Origin: Pseudomonas gozinkensis
GTDB taxonomy: Bacteria; Pseudomonadota; Gammaproteobacteria; Pseudomonadales; Pseudomonadaceae
NCBI RefSeq assembly: GCF_014863585.1
Contig: NZ_CP062253.1
Location: 6,190,001-6,254,000, forward strand
DNA length: 64,000 nucleotides
Direction: 5' to 3'
Positions within the stretch are counted from its first letter, which is position 1; each line of letters begins with the position of its first letter. A program made the position numbers and the translations under genes. The notes below the pieces were generated by a model, which saw only the letters and a program-made list of their open reading frames with translations, was not told where the DNA came from and searched no databases. Shown here in pieces: positions 37,779 through 46,762 of this stretch.

Positions 37779-38143
37779 GTATCGCTCCTCTCGTTTCTAA
37801 TTCTTGTGTTCCTGGTCCGGGGTCTGATGCCCCTGGATCCTAAGATGCGCGATTAGCGCCAGACCGTGACTGACAAGTCAATCGTAACCTTGTGTGTCTA
37901 CGACCAAGGTCTAATCGCAGTTATTTGGTCCCTGCAGGGTAAAGACTTCCTGATAATCCCAAAAAGAATTTATTCATTCTTTTTCATATCATTCGGATAT
38001 ATGGCCAGCCAATTGCCATCTGTACCGGGATACAGCGTATCGGCGACTAAGCTCATTACTAAATGGTATTTGTTAGCCTTTTTTTAGATCGATTAGCTTT
38101 GACGCAACCCCGATTCGTCAATCCCTATCAAAAAGGCGACGCC
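37779..38143. promoter_or_regulatory. 365-base divergent porin/tauA control region
   Basis: No gene is visible. The inverted repeat AAAAAGAAT (37961-37969) / ATTCTTTTT (37976-37984) is centred in an AT-rich block that continues to CATATCATTCGGATATATGG. The same AWAAAGAAT word appears upstream of ssuE and lsfA. It probably drives the porin leftward and tauA rightward under sulfur control. Confidence 0.6.
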
Positions 38144-39133
38144 ATGATGGCCAAACGCGCACTATCTAGTCAATTTGTTACAGTTTGTGTGTCGGCGCTG
38201 ATTTCTTTTTCAGCCCATGCTGCCAACCTCACCGTGGGCTATCAGACCGGTATCGACCCGAGCAAAGTGCCCCAGGCAGACGGCGTCTACGAGAAGACCA
38301 TCGGCGAGAAAATCGACTGGCGCCGGTTCAACAGTGGCCCGGAAGTTGTGACAGCCATTGCCTCCGGCGATGTGCAGATCGGCAACCTCGGCTCCAGCCC
38401 GCTGGCGGCCGCCGCCTCGCGTAATCTGCCGATCGTTGCCTTCATCGTCTCGGCGCAGATCAATGCCGCCGAAGCGCTGGTGGTGCGTAACGGCAGCGGT
38501 ATCAACAAGCCCGAAGACCTGATCGGCAAGACCATCGCCACCCCGTTCGTCTCCACCTCCCACTACAGCCTGCTCGGCGCGCTGAAGCACTGGGGCCTGG
38601 ACACCTCGAAAGTCAAAGTAGTGAACCTGCAACCCGCAGAAATCGCGGCGGCATGGAAGCGCGGCGACATCGACGGTGCCTTTGTCTGGTCGCCGGCGCT
38701 GGGGGAAATCCGCAAGACCGGCAAGACCCTCACCGATGCCGCGCAGGTCGGCCAGTGGGGCGCGCCGACCTTCGAAGTCTGGGTCGCGCGCAAGGACTTT
38801 GCCGAGAAGCATCCTGAAATCGTGGCCAAGTTTGCCAAGGTGACCCTGAACTCGTTCGCTGATTACGCGGCTCATAAAGACAGCTGGACGGCCGACTCGG
38901 TGCCTGTACAGAAAATCGCCAAACTGACCGGTGCCAATGCCGCCGACGTCCCGGAATTGCTCGCCGGCTCGGCCTTCCCGGACGCCAAGGCGCAACAGAC
39001 CACGGCGCTGCTGGACGGCGGCACGGCGAAGGCTATTGGTGAGACGGCGAAGTTTTTGAAGGAGCAAGGCAAGGTCGAAAGTGTTTTGCCTGACTACTCG
39101 CCGTACGTCAGTGCGAAGTTTGTAACCGAATAA
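38144..39133 (+). CDS. tauA: taurine/sulfonate-binding protein TauA, orphan
   Basis: 329 residues from the first of two adjacent ATGs, with AAGGCGAC at the usual distance. The signal peptide ends AHA near 26. NLTVGYQTGIDPSKVPQADG, DWRRFNSGPEVVTAIASGDV and GNLGSSPLAAAASR are TauA hallmarks. It would bind taurine or a similar sulfonate in the periplasm. The tauB, tauC and tauD genes expected to follow are absent: a REP pair and argA come next. It may hand its ligand to SsuBC or to a TauBC coded elsewhere. Confidence 0.88.
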   Translation: MMAKRALSSQFVTVCVSALISFSAHAANLTVGYQTGIDPSKVPQADGVYEKTIGEKIDWRRFNSGPEVVTAIASGDVQIGNLGSSPLAAAASRNLPIVAFIVSAQINAAEALVVRNGSGINKPEDLIGKTIATPFVSTSHYSLLGALKHWGLDTSKVKVVNLQPAEIAAAWKRGDIDGAFVWSPALGEIRKTGKTLTDAAQVGQWGAPTFEVWVARKDFAEKHPEIVAKFAKVTLNSFADYAAHKDSWTADSVPVQKIAKLTGANAADVPELLAGSAFPDAKAQQTTALLDGGTAKAIGETAKFLKEQGKVESVLPDYSPYVSAKFVTE

Positions 39134-39137
39134 ACGC

Positions 39138-39203
39138 TATCGCGAGCAGGCTCGCTCCCACACAGGCTCAGTGAACCTTTGTGGGAGCGAGCCTGCTCGC
39201 GAT
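39138..39203. repeat. REP pair between tauA and argA
   Basis: ATCGCGAGCAGGCTCGCTCC and GGAGCGAGCCTGCTCGCGAT, with only a short interior. It is the tightest doublet in the window and occupies the site where tauB would be expected. Confidence 0.88.
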
Positions 39204-39215
39204 GAGGGCGTCACG

Positions 39216-40514
39216 TTACAGAGACTTTTCGAAGATCTTCGAATTGCGCTGATAGTTATAGAGAGAAGCCCGCGCCGCCGGCAGGCGCTCGACGCTGCTC
39301 GGTTCGAAGCCGCGCTCCCGGAACCAGTGGGCGGTGCGGGTGGTGAGGACAAACAGGGTTTTCAGGCCCTGCGCCCGGGCACGGGTCTCGATGCGTTCCA
39401 GCAGTTCGTCGCCGCGGCCGCCATGGCGATACTCGGGATTCACTGCCAGGCACGCCAGCTCGCCGGCATCCGAATCGGCAATCTGATACAGCGCCGCACA
39501 GGCAATGATCATCCCTTCCCGCTCGACCACGCTGAACTGCTCGATCTCACGCTCCAGCACTTCGCGGGAGCGACGCACCAGAATCCCCTGCTCTTCCAGC
39601 GGACTGATCAGGTCGAGCAAGCCGCCGACGTCTTCAATCGCCGCCTCGCGCACCAGTTCGAATTGCTCCTGAGCCACCAACGTACCGCCACCGTCACGGG
39701 TGAACAGTTCGGTCAGCAGCGCGCCGTCCTCGGCATAACTGACGATATGGCTGCGCGCCACACCGCCACGGCAGGCTTCGGCGGCGGCATCCAGCAGTTC
39801 CGCCTGATAGTTGCTGCCCAGACGCTGCAAATGCGCCGGCACCTGTTGCGGACGCAGCTCGCGCACCAGTTTGCCGTTTTCATCGATCAGACCGAGGTCG
39901 GCGCCGAACAGCAGCAGTTTGTCGGCGCCCAGATCGATGGCGGCACGGGTGGCGACGTCTTCGCAGGCCAGGTTGAAGATCTCACCGGTCGGCGAATAAC
40001 CCAGCGGCGACAGCAACACGATGGAGCGCTCGTCGAGCAGGCGGTTGATGCCCTTGCGGTCGACCCGGCGCACTTCGCCGGTGTGGTGATAGTCGACACC
40101 TTCCAGCACGCCGATCGGCCGCGCCGTCACGAGGTTGCCGCTGGCCACCCGCAGGCGCGAGCCCTGCATCGGCGACGAGGCCATATCCATCGACAGCCGC
40201 GCTTCGATGGCGATGCGCAACTGGCCAACCGCGTCGATCACGCACTCCAGCGTCGCGGCATCGGTGATGCGCATACCGTGGTGGTAATGCGGGGTCAGGC
40301 CGCGGGCGGCAAGGCGGGTTTCAATCTGTGGACGAGAGCCATGAACCAGCACCAGTCGCACACCGAGGCTGTGCAGCAGCACGATGTCATGGACGATGTT
40401 GCCGAAATTCGGATGCTCCACGCCGTCGCCCGGAAGCATGACGACGAAAGTGCAATCGCGGTGAGCATTGATATAAGGAGACGCGTGGCGAAGCCAATTG
40501 ACGTATTCGGGCAT
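39216..40514 (-). CDS. argA: N-acetylglutamate synthase
   Basis: 432 residues, classical bifunctional-fold ArgA. The amino-acid-kinase-like half (about 20-280) has FVVMLPGDGVEHPNFGNIVH and VLVHGSRPQIETRLA; the C-terminal GNAT domain (about 290-432) has LAVNPEYRHGGRGDELLERI. It acetylates glutamate with acetyl-CoA, the first step of arginine synthesis, and is inhibited by arginine in relatives. It lies downstream of argE on the same strand, with 135 bases between. Confidence 0.95.
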   Translation of the reverse strand: MPEYVNWLRHASPYINAHRDCTFVVMLPGDGVEHPNFGNIVHDIVLLHSLGVRLVLVHGSRPQIETRLAARGLTPHYHHGMRITDAATLECVIDAVGQLRIAIEARLSMDMASSPMQGSRLRVASGNLVTARPIGVLEGVDYHHTGEVRRVDRKGINRLLDERSIVLLSPLGYSPTGEIFNLACEDVATRAAIDLGADKLLLFGADLGLIDENGKLVRELRPQQVPAHLQRLGSNYQAELLDAAAEACRGGVARSHIVSYAEDGALLTELFTRDGGGTLVAQEQFELVREAAIEDVGGLLDLISPLEEQGILVRRSREVLEREIEQFSVVEREGMIIACAALYQIADSDAGELACLAVNPEYRHGGRGDELLERIETRARAQGLKTLFVLTTRTAHWFRERGFEPSSVERLPAARASLYNYQRNSKIFEKSL

Positions 40515-40649
40515 GAACCTGGGCCTGTAATAAATAGCAGCCGGAAAAGGGGCGAAACGGAAAACGCACAGCGGGCTGATGGTTATCGTCGGAACAGGCT
40601 TGGCGACACGCGCGCTCTCCTCATGAATACGGGTGGGTGTTTGGGCAAT

Positions 40650-41798
40650 TTATACAGCTTTGAGACAGTAATGTTCGATCAACTGCCGCAATAGATGCAC
40701 GGTAGGCTGCAAACGTGACATTTCAAGGTACTCGTCCGGCTGGTGCGCACAGGCGATGTCACCCGGGCCGAGCACGATGGTTTCGCAGCCGAGGCGCTGA
40801 AGATAAGGCGCTTCGGTGCCGAACGCTACCGCTTCGGCCGTGTGGCCGGTGAGTTTTTCGGCTATTCGCACCAGCTCGGCGTCTTCGGCCTGCTCGAACG
40901 GTGGCACTTCGGGAAACAGCGGCGCGTAATCAATCTTCACCTGATGGCGCTCGGCGACCGGGTTGAGCCTGCGCAGAATCTCGCTGCGCAAGACCTTGGG
41001 GTCCATCCCCGGCAGCGGCCGCAGGTCGAATTCCAGCGAACACTGGCCGCAAATGCGGTTGGGGTTGTCGCCACCATGGATGCAGCCGAAGTTCATGGTC
41101 GGCTGCGGCACGCTGAACTGCGGGTTGTTGAATTCGCGCTGCCACAGAAGGCGCAGGCCGCGCAGCTCGCCGATGGCGTCGTGCATCGCTTCAAGGGCGC
41201 TGTGCCCGAGACGCGGATCCGACGAATGGCCGCTCTGTCCGAGGATATCGATGCGCTCCATCATGATCCCCTTGTGCATGCGGATCGGCTTGAGCCCGGT
41301 CGGCTCGCCAATCACCGCCGCACGGCCCAACGGGCGCCCCGCTTCGGCCAGCGCCCGGGCCCCGGACATCGAGCTTTCTTCATCGCAGGTGGCGAGGATC
41401 AGCAGCGGTTGCTTGAACGGCTGATCGAGCAGCGGTTGCACGGCTTCGATGATCAGGGCAAAAAAGCCCTTCATGTCGCAACTGCCGAGGCCGACCCAGC
41501 GGCCGTCGACTTCGGTGAGTTTCAGCGGATCGGTTTTCCACAGCGCATCGTCGTACGGCACCGTGTCGCTGTGCCCGGCCAGCACCAGTCCGCCGGGGCC
41601 GCTGCCGAAACTGGCGAGCAGGTTGAATTTGCCGGGGCTGACCTGCTGGATATCGCAATTGAAACCGAGATCGCCGAGCCATCCCGCGAGCAGATCGATC
41701 ACCGCCCGGTTGGACTGATCGAGGCTCGGCTGGGTGCAACTGACCGACGGCACGGCGATCAGTGCAGCGAACTGGTCTTGCATGGACGGCAAAGGCAT
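40650..41798 (-). CDS. argE: acetylornithine deacetylase
   Basis: 382 residues, M20 metallopeptidase family. LAGHSDTVPYDD supplies the first metal ligands, CDEESSMSGARAL the catalytic glutamates, and the dimerisation domain follows (HKGIMMERIDILGQSGHSS). It releases ornithine from N-acetylornithine. GGAG six bases before the ATG at 41798 decides between nested starts. Synteny with argA supports the name; desuccinylases of DapE type share the fold. Confidence 0.92.
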   Translation of the reverse strand: MPLPSMQDQFAALIAVPSVSCTQPSLDQSNRAVIDLLAGWLGDLGFNCDIQQVSPGKFNLLASFGSGPGGLVLAGHSDTVPYDDALWKTDPLKLTEVDGRWVGLGSCDMKGFFALIIEAVQPLLDQPFKQPLLILATCDEESSMSGARALAEAGRPLGRAAVIGEPTGLKPIRMHKGIMMERIDILGQSGHSSDPRLGHSALEAMHDAIGELRGLRLLWQREFNNPQFSVPQPTMNFGCIHGGDNPNRICGQCSLEFDLRPLPGMDPKVLRSEILRRLNPVAERHQVKIDYAPLFPEVPPFEQAEDAELVRIAEKLTGHTAEAVAFGTEAPYLQRLGCETIVLGPGDIACAHQPDEYLEMSRLQPTVHLLRQLIEHYCLKAV

Positions 41799-41954
41799 CG
41801 CTGACTCCAACTCCCGGATTGAAGTCCATCATAGAACCATCCGGCGCCGAGAATAAACCGCCGCAAAGCGTAGGAAGGTTCAGTCCTGTACACTGCACGG
41901 CCTTGGCAGCCACACACTCCCCCGGCTGCGCTCCCGATCCTGGATTTTCCGGCC

Positions 41955-43325
41955 ATGCAGAAAGAAACCGAAATCAAACTCCGCGTCAGCCGCGAAACCC
42001 TCGCCGCCCTGCGCGAGCACCCTCTCCTGAAAAAACGCAACAAAAGTGGCTGGGAACGCCGTGAGTTGATGAATCAGTACTTCGACACGCCCGAGCGTGA
42101 CCTGGCCCGGGCCAAGGTTGCCCTGCGCCTGCGCAAGGACGGCGAAGAGGTGATTCAGACCCTCAAGACCCGTGGCCAGAGCGTCGCCGGCCTGTCCGAG
42201 CGTAACGAGTACGACTGGAACCTGCCCAAAGCCAAGCTCGACGTGAAAAAACTCGACGGAGAATGCTGGCCCGAGTCCCTCGCCGAGCTGGACAAGAAAA
42301 CCCTGAAGCCGATCTTCACCACCGATTTCGTCCGCGAGCGCGCCGAAATCGCCTGGGGTCGTGGCAAGACCAAAGTGGTCATTGAAGCCGCGCTGGACCT
42401 GGGCCACGTGGTAGTCGGCAAGCAGAAAGAAGAAATCTGCGAACTGGAACTGGAACTGCGCGAAGGCGAGCCTGCCGCGCTGCTGGAACTGGCCGCCGAG
42501 CTGGCGGAAACCCTGGCTCTGATGCCGTGCGACATCAGCAAGGCCGAGCGCGGCTATCGCCTGTACGACGCCAACAGCTACTCGCTGAGCCTGCCGGCGC
42601 CAGCCATCACCGCTGAAACCCCGCTGGACGATGCCTTCGCCGCTCTGGCCTGGCACTTGCTCGGCAGCAGTCAGCGTCTGGCCGAACAGTATCGTTTCAA
42701 CGGCCACTGGCGCCTGCTGCAGGACTGGGTCGAGAACCTCGCGGAAATGCGCGCCCTGCTGAGCAGCCTCGGCCAGGCCGCACCGCGTCCGTCGACCCAC
42801 GACTTGCGCGTTGCGCTGGATGCGTTGCTGGAAGACTGGCGTCCGCTGGTACAGGTCGGTATCGAAGACGAAGACGTGCGCAAAGCCGCGCCGGAGCAGT
42901 TCCTCGAAGAACTGGAAGATCCGCGCTGGGGGCTGTTCTCGCTGAACGCTTCGCGCTGGTTGCTGGCCCGCACCTGGACGGCTGACCGCAACACCCGTGG
43001 CAATCGCCAGGGTGCCGCGCAGTTGCAAAGCTGGCTGCCGCGCCTTCTGGGCGAAGAAGCCACTTCGCTGCAATTGCAGCGTTACCAGCAACAGCCGGAA
43101 GATCTGGCCGAGCAACTGCCGCGCATCGAGCGCATCCAGGTCTGGCTGCACCACGCGCGCAATGTGCTGGAAATCCCGGAAATGGATCGTCTGTACGGCG
43201 AGCTGAACAAGCTGGCGCAACTGGCCAACGAGCCGACCATCACCGACGAACTGCTCGATGCGCGCAAGCATCAGGCAATTGCGGTTTACCAGAATCGCGC
43301 CTGGAAAATGCTGCTGCGCATGTAA
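41955..43325 (+). CDS. CYTH and CHAD domain protein, inorganic triphosphatase-like
   Basis: 456 residues. The CYTH tunnel domain (about 1-200) opens with the ExExK motif in MQKETEIKLRV and has LRLRKDGEEVIQTLK; a helical CHAD domain (about 215-455) follows, rich in histidines and arginines. Such proteins hydrolyse inorganic triphosphate (E. coli YgiF type), and the CHAD part binds polyphosphate in relatives. It is divergent from argE, by about 156 bases. Confidence 0.9.
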   Translation: MQKETEIKLRVSRETLAALREHPLLKKRNKSGWERRELMNQYFDTPERDLARAKVALRLRKDGEEVIQTLKTRGQSVAGLSERNEYDWNLPKAKLDVKKLDGECWPESLAELDKKTLKPIFTTDFVRERAEIAWGRGKTKVVIEAALDLGHVVVGKQKEEICELELELREGEPAALLELAAELAETLALMPCDISKAERGYRLYDANSYSLSLPAPAITAETPLDDAFAALAWHLLGSSQRLAEQYRFNGHWRLLQDWVENLAEMRALLSSLGQAAPRPSTHDLRVALDALLEDWRPLVQVGIEDEDVRKAAPEQFLEELEDPRWGLFSLNASRWLLARTWTADRNTRGNRQGAAQLQSWLPRLLGEEATSLQLQRYQQQPEDLAEQLPRIERIQVWLHHARNVLEIPEMDRLYGELNKLAQLANEPTITDELLDARKHQAIAVYQNRAWKMLLRM

Positions 43326-43331
43326 CACCGC

Positions 43332-43423
43332 CATCGCTGGCAAGCCAGCTCCCACAGGTTTTTGTGTTGAAACACAATATGCGTTTCAACCTGGAACCCT
43401 GTGGGAGCTGGCTTGCCAGCGAT
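43332..43423. repeat. REPIN (inverted REP pair)
   Basis: CATCGCTGGCAAGCCAGCTC on the left and GAGCTGGCTTGCCAGCGATG on the right enclose about 50 bases, between convergent genes. Confidence 0.9.
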
Positions 43424-43449
43424 GAGGCCCGCACATCCACAGCAAAACG

Positions 43450-43914
43450 TCAGACCGGCAAACTCGTCGTGGACTTGATCTCCGACAACGCCACAATCGA
43501 GTTCACTTCCTGAATCCCCGGCACCAGCGACAGCTTCTCGAAGAAGAACCGCTCATACGCCTCGATGTCCGCCGCGACAATCCGCAACAGAAAATCCACC
43601 GCCCCCATCAACACGTAACACTCCAGCACTTCCGGAAAGCCGCGAATCGCCTCGGTGAACTCAGTGAAGTTCGAACGCCCATGAGCATTGAGTTTGATTT
43701 CGGCAAAGATCTGCGTGTTCAGACCGATTTTCTTGCGATCGAGCAAGGTCACCTGACCACGAATGATCCCCTCCTCCTTCATCCGCTGAATACGCCGCCA
43801 ACAGGGCGACTGCGACAGGCCCACCTGTTCGGCAATCTGTGCGCTGGACAAGGAAGCGTCCTCTTGCAGCAGGGCGAGAATGCGCCGGTCGTAGCTGTCC
43901 AGCTCACTGTGCAT
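43450..43914 (-). CDS. Lrp/AsnC family regulator
   Basis: 154 residues. The helix-turn-helix (about 8-55) has YDRRILALLQEDASLSSAQI and SQSPCWRRIQRMKEEGII; the RAM effector domain follows with FPEVLECYVLMGAVDFLLRI. The ATG at 43914 is used over a TTG two codons upstream. It is divergent from the ACT-like protein at 44041, so it may control that gene. Its effector amino acid is unknown. Confidence 0.88.
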   Translation of the reverse strand: MHSELDSYDRRILALLQEDASLSSAQIAEQVGLSQSPCWRRIQRMKEEGIIRGQVTLLDRKKIGLNTQIFAEIKLNAHGRSNFTEFTEAIRGFPEVLECYVLMGAVDFLLRIVAADIEAYERFFFEKLSLVPGIQEVNSIVALSEIKSTTSLPV

Positions 43915-44040
43915 AAACAATCCTCAAAACCAATAAATAGCGAATTGATCTACCCGATCAGCCGCCTAATCAGCTCATCTTAGACAAGAAATGCCCGGCA
44001 TCGAATGTAAAAATTCCTCCACTGATTCCGGGGACCTGCC

Positions 44041-44379
44041 ATGCCACACCTCGAAGCCGTCAACACCCCTGCGCCCCGTGCCGATGTGTGGAACGCCAGC
44101 AATACCCATTGCCTTGCGCAGTACCAGATCCTGGCCGAGGCCGAGCCGGATTTGCTGGTGCGGGTGCTGAACCTGTTCGCCTTGCAGTTCCTCACCCCGG
44201 AACAGGTCAATGTCCAGCGGCTGGACGATCTGCTGTCAATCGACATCATCATGGGTGGCCTGAGCTGGCACCGCGCCCAGGTGATCGCGGAAAAACTTCG
44301 TAACCTGATCAGCGTCTGCTCGGTGAACCTGCAAAACCCCGACGCGGCGTGGGATGCGCCGGCGCAGGCGGCCGGCTGA
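44041..44379 (+). CDS. small ACT-like protein of unknown function
   Basis: 112 residues. I do not recognise a named family. The stretch from about 27 to 98 (QYQILAEAEPDLLVRVLNLF and the following LTPEQVNVQRL, IDIIMGGLSWHRAQVIAEKL, RNLISVCSV) has the beta-alpha-beta-beta-alpha-beta rhythm of an ACT domain and resembles the IlvN-type regulatory subunit. It is divergent from an Lrp regulator, a common partner of amino-acid genes. An amino-acid-sensing role is inference. Confidence 0.55.
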   Translation: MPHLEAVNTPAPRADVWNASNTHCLAQYQILAEAEPDLLVRVLNLFALQFLTPEQVNVQRLDDLLSIDIIMGGLSWHRAQVIAEKLRNLISVCSVNLQNPDAAWDAPAQAAG

Positions 44380-44469
44380 CAAGAACCGAAACGTCTTCGT
44401 CGGGTAGTGGCCCAACGGTCGGCGGGGCCGCGACTATCCTTTGCGCACTGTCGTTCAAAAGGAGCCCGC

Positions 44470-46254
44470 ATGTCCGTTCAACTCGCCACTCAGGACCGCT
44501 GGCTGGATCTCAATGAGGTACTGCGTGAACTGGTCGCCCAGGGTTTCATCTGCCAGGACTCGGCCGAACAGGCCCTGAATGCCCGGCGTCGGCATGCCGC
44601 CCACGGCCAGAAGCACCCGCTGGAATTCATCGCCAGTCAGCAACTGGACGACCTCAGCCGTCCGGGCAAATACCTCGACCTGGAAAGCCTGACCCTGTGG
44701 CTGGCGCAGCAGGCCGGCCAGCCGTACCTGCGGATCGATCCGCTGAAGATCAACGTCGCCGCCATCACGCCGCTGATGTCCTATGCCTTCGCCCAGCGCC
44801 ACAAGATCCTCGCGGTGTCAGTCGACCGCGACGCCGTCACCGTCGCCAGCGCCCAGCCCTACGTCAGCGGCTGGGAGGCGGATCTGACTCACGTCCTGAA
44901 ACTGCCGATCAAGCGAGTGGTGGCCAATCCGGCGGACATTCAGCGTTTCAGCGTCGAATTCTTCCGCCTCGCCAAATCGGTCAGCGGCGCCAGCAATGCC
45001 GATGCGCAGGGCGGCAACCTCGGCAACTTCGAACAACTGCTCAACCTCGGCGCCAGCGATCAGGAGCCGGACGCCAACGATGCGCACATCGTCAACATCG
45101 TCGACTGGCTGTTCCAGTACGCCTTCCAGCAGCGGGCCAGCGATATCCACATCGAACCCCGGCGCGAGCAAGGCACGGTGCGTTTTCGCATCGACGGCGT
45201 GTTGCACAACGTCTATCAATTTCCGCCGCAGGTGACGATGGCTATCGTCAGCCGCCTGAAAAGCCTTGGCCGGATGAATGTCGCCGAGAAGCGCAAACCC
45301 CAGGATGGCCGGGTCAAGACCAAGACCCCGGACGGCGGCGAAGTCGAACTGCGGCTGTCGACCCTGCCCACAGCGTTCGGCGAAAAAATGGTGATGCGGA
45401 TCTTCGACCCGGAAGTGCTGCTCAAGGATTTCGATCAGCTGGGGTTTTCCGCTGACGATCTGCGGCGCTGGCAGGACATGACCCGCCAGCCCAACGGCAT
45501 CATCCTGGTCACCGGCCCGACCGGTTCCGGCAAGACCACCACGCTGTACACCACGCTGAAAAAACTGGCGACGCCGGAGGTCAACCTCTGCACCATCGAG
45601 GACCCGATCGAGATGGTCGAGCCGGCCTTCAACCAGATGCAGGTCCAGCACAACATCGACCTGACGTTCGCCGCCGGCGTGCGCGCGCTGATGCGGCAAG
45701 ACCCGGACATCATCATGATCGGCGAGATCCGCGATCTGGAGACCGCCGAAATGGCGATTCAGGCGGCGCTGACCGGACACCTCGTGCTCTCGACCCTGCA
45801 CACCAACGACGCGCCGAGTGCCATCAGCCGTCTGCTGGAACTCGGCGTGCCGCATTACCTGATCAAGGCCACCGTGCTCGGCGTCATGGCGCAACGACTG
45901 GTGCGCACACTGTGTCCGCACTGCAAGGCGCCGCTGACCCTTGACGAAGAAGACTGGCAAACCCTGACCCGGCCGTGGCAGGCACCGCTGCCGGGCAATG
46001 CGCAACGGGCCATCGGTTGCCTGGAATGCCGCGACACCGGTTATCACGGTCGCGCCGGGGTCTACGAAATCATGCAACTGAGTGACGGCCTCAAGGCCTT
46101 GATCAGCCCCGACACCGATCTCACTGCGATCCGTCGGCAGGCGTTCAAGGAAGGCATGCGCAGCCTGCGGTTGTCCGGCGCGCAGAAAGTCGCGGCGGGG
46201 CTGACTACGCTTGAGGAAGTGTTGCGGGTGACACCACAGAGCGAGCAGAAATAG
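44470..46254 (+). CDS. orphan GspE/PulE-type secretion ATPase
   Basis: 594 residues. The N-terminal GspE_N region precedes a RecA-like domain with Walker A GPTGSGKTT (349-357), Asp box IEDPIEMVEP, Walker B DPDIIMIGEIRD and His box LSTLHTNDAP. A zinc site is formed by C482xxC485 and C517xxC520. This is the type II secretion/type IV pilus assembly ATPase fold. No other secretion gene is adjacent, so it may serve a system coded elsewhere. The upstream in-frame extension lacks similarity. Confidence 0.88.
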   Translation: MSVQLATQDRWLDLNEVLRELVAQGFICQDSAEQALNARRRHAAHGQKHPLEFIASQQLDDLSRPGKYLDLESLTLWLAQQAGQPYLRIDPLKINVAAITPLMSYAFAQRHKILAVSVDRDAVTVASAQPYVSGWEADLTHVLKLPIKRVVANPADIQRFSVEFFRLAKSVSGASNADAQGGNLGNFEQLLNLGASDQEPDANDAHIVNIVDWLFQYAFQQRASDIHIEPRREQGTVRFRIDGVLHNVYQFPPQVTMAIVSRLKSLGRMNVAEKRKPQDGRVKTKTPDGGEVELRLSTLPTAFGEKMVMRIFDPEVLLKDFDQLGFSADDLRRWQDMTRQPNGIILVTGPTGSGKTTTLYTTLKKLATPEVNLCTIEDPIEMVEPAFNQMQVQHNIDLTFAAGVRALMRQDPDIIMIGEIRDLETAEMAIQAALTGHLVLSTLHTNDAPSAISRLLELGVPHYLIKATVLGVMAQRLVRTLCPHCKAPLTLDEEDWQTLTRPWQAPLPGNAQRAIGCLECRDTGYHGRAGVYEIMQLSDGLKALISPDTDLTAIRRQAFKEGMRSLRLSGAQKVAAGLTTLEEVLRVTPQSEQK

Positions 46255-46323
46255 CCGCTCACGGAACCGGATCGGGGAAATGGCAATCCAACCGGTTATT
46301 CAACACCAGTGGAGTCACCCAAC

Positions 46324-46641
46324 ATGCGTCTCAAACTTGCTGTCGCCACCCTTGCCCTGCTGTCTCTGCCCGTCGGTTCGGCAATGGCCGACAGCTTTTG
46401 GCGTAACGTCATTTCGTCCGGCGCCACGACCGGCTCGACCTACCTGACTTTCAAGGATCACAAACTGATCGTTGCCGCTCAGGACGACGCCGGCAGCTTC
46501 GTCGCCAGCGACGGCGGTATCCGCGGCCCGTACCTGGAAGCCGCGATGCAGAAAGTCCGCGCCGACAACCCGGGCCTGCAGGCAACGGACATGGAACTGG
46601 CGAACGCGATCCTGGCGAAGAACGCCGTGGCCTCGGAATAA
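46324..46641 (+). CDS. DUF2388 exported protein
   Basis: 105 residues with a signal peptide ending AMA near 22. The mature domain has DSFWRNVISSGATTGSTYLT, DDAGSFVASDGGIRGPYLEA and MELANAILAK, the DUF2388 pattern found almost only in Pseudomonas. The function is unknown. It follows the GspE-type ATPase by 69 bases and ends in a terminator, so co-expression is possible. Confidence 0.85.
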   Translation: MRLKLAVATLALLSLPVGSAMADSFWRNVISSGATTGSTYLTFKDHKLIVAAQDDAGSFVASDGGIRGPYLEAAMQKVRADNPGLQATDMELANAILAKNAVASE

Positions 46642-46655
46642 CCTTCCGGACAGAC

Positions 46656-46687
46656 AAAAATGCCGCTCACACGAGCGGCATTTTTTT
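46656..46687. terminator. terminator after DUF2388 gene
   Basis: AAAAATGCCGCT pairs with AGCGGCATTTTTTT around CACACG. It can act in both directions. Confidence 0.92.
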
Positions 46688-46716
46688 GCCCGCCGTTTCA
46701 AATTCACCATAGCCCC

Positions 46717-46740
46717 TGTGGGAGCGGGCTTGCTCCCACA
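46717..46740. repeat. single REP palindrome
   Basis: TGTGGGAGCGGGCTTGCTCCCACA is one REP unit, between the DUF2388 terminator and gcvP. Confidence 0.8.
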
Positions 46741-46762
46741 GGGTCGAGGTATACGCGAAAGA

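Noticed and set aside
39134..39215. Remnants of tauBCD after tauA
   Set aside because: Only a REP doublet and a few spacer bases are present; no coding similarity is visible.
41880..43355. Open frame of 491 codons opposite the CYTH/CHAD gene
   Set aside because: Antisense shadow; the plus-strand gene has the ExExK motif and normal start.
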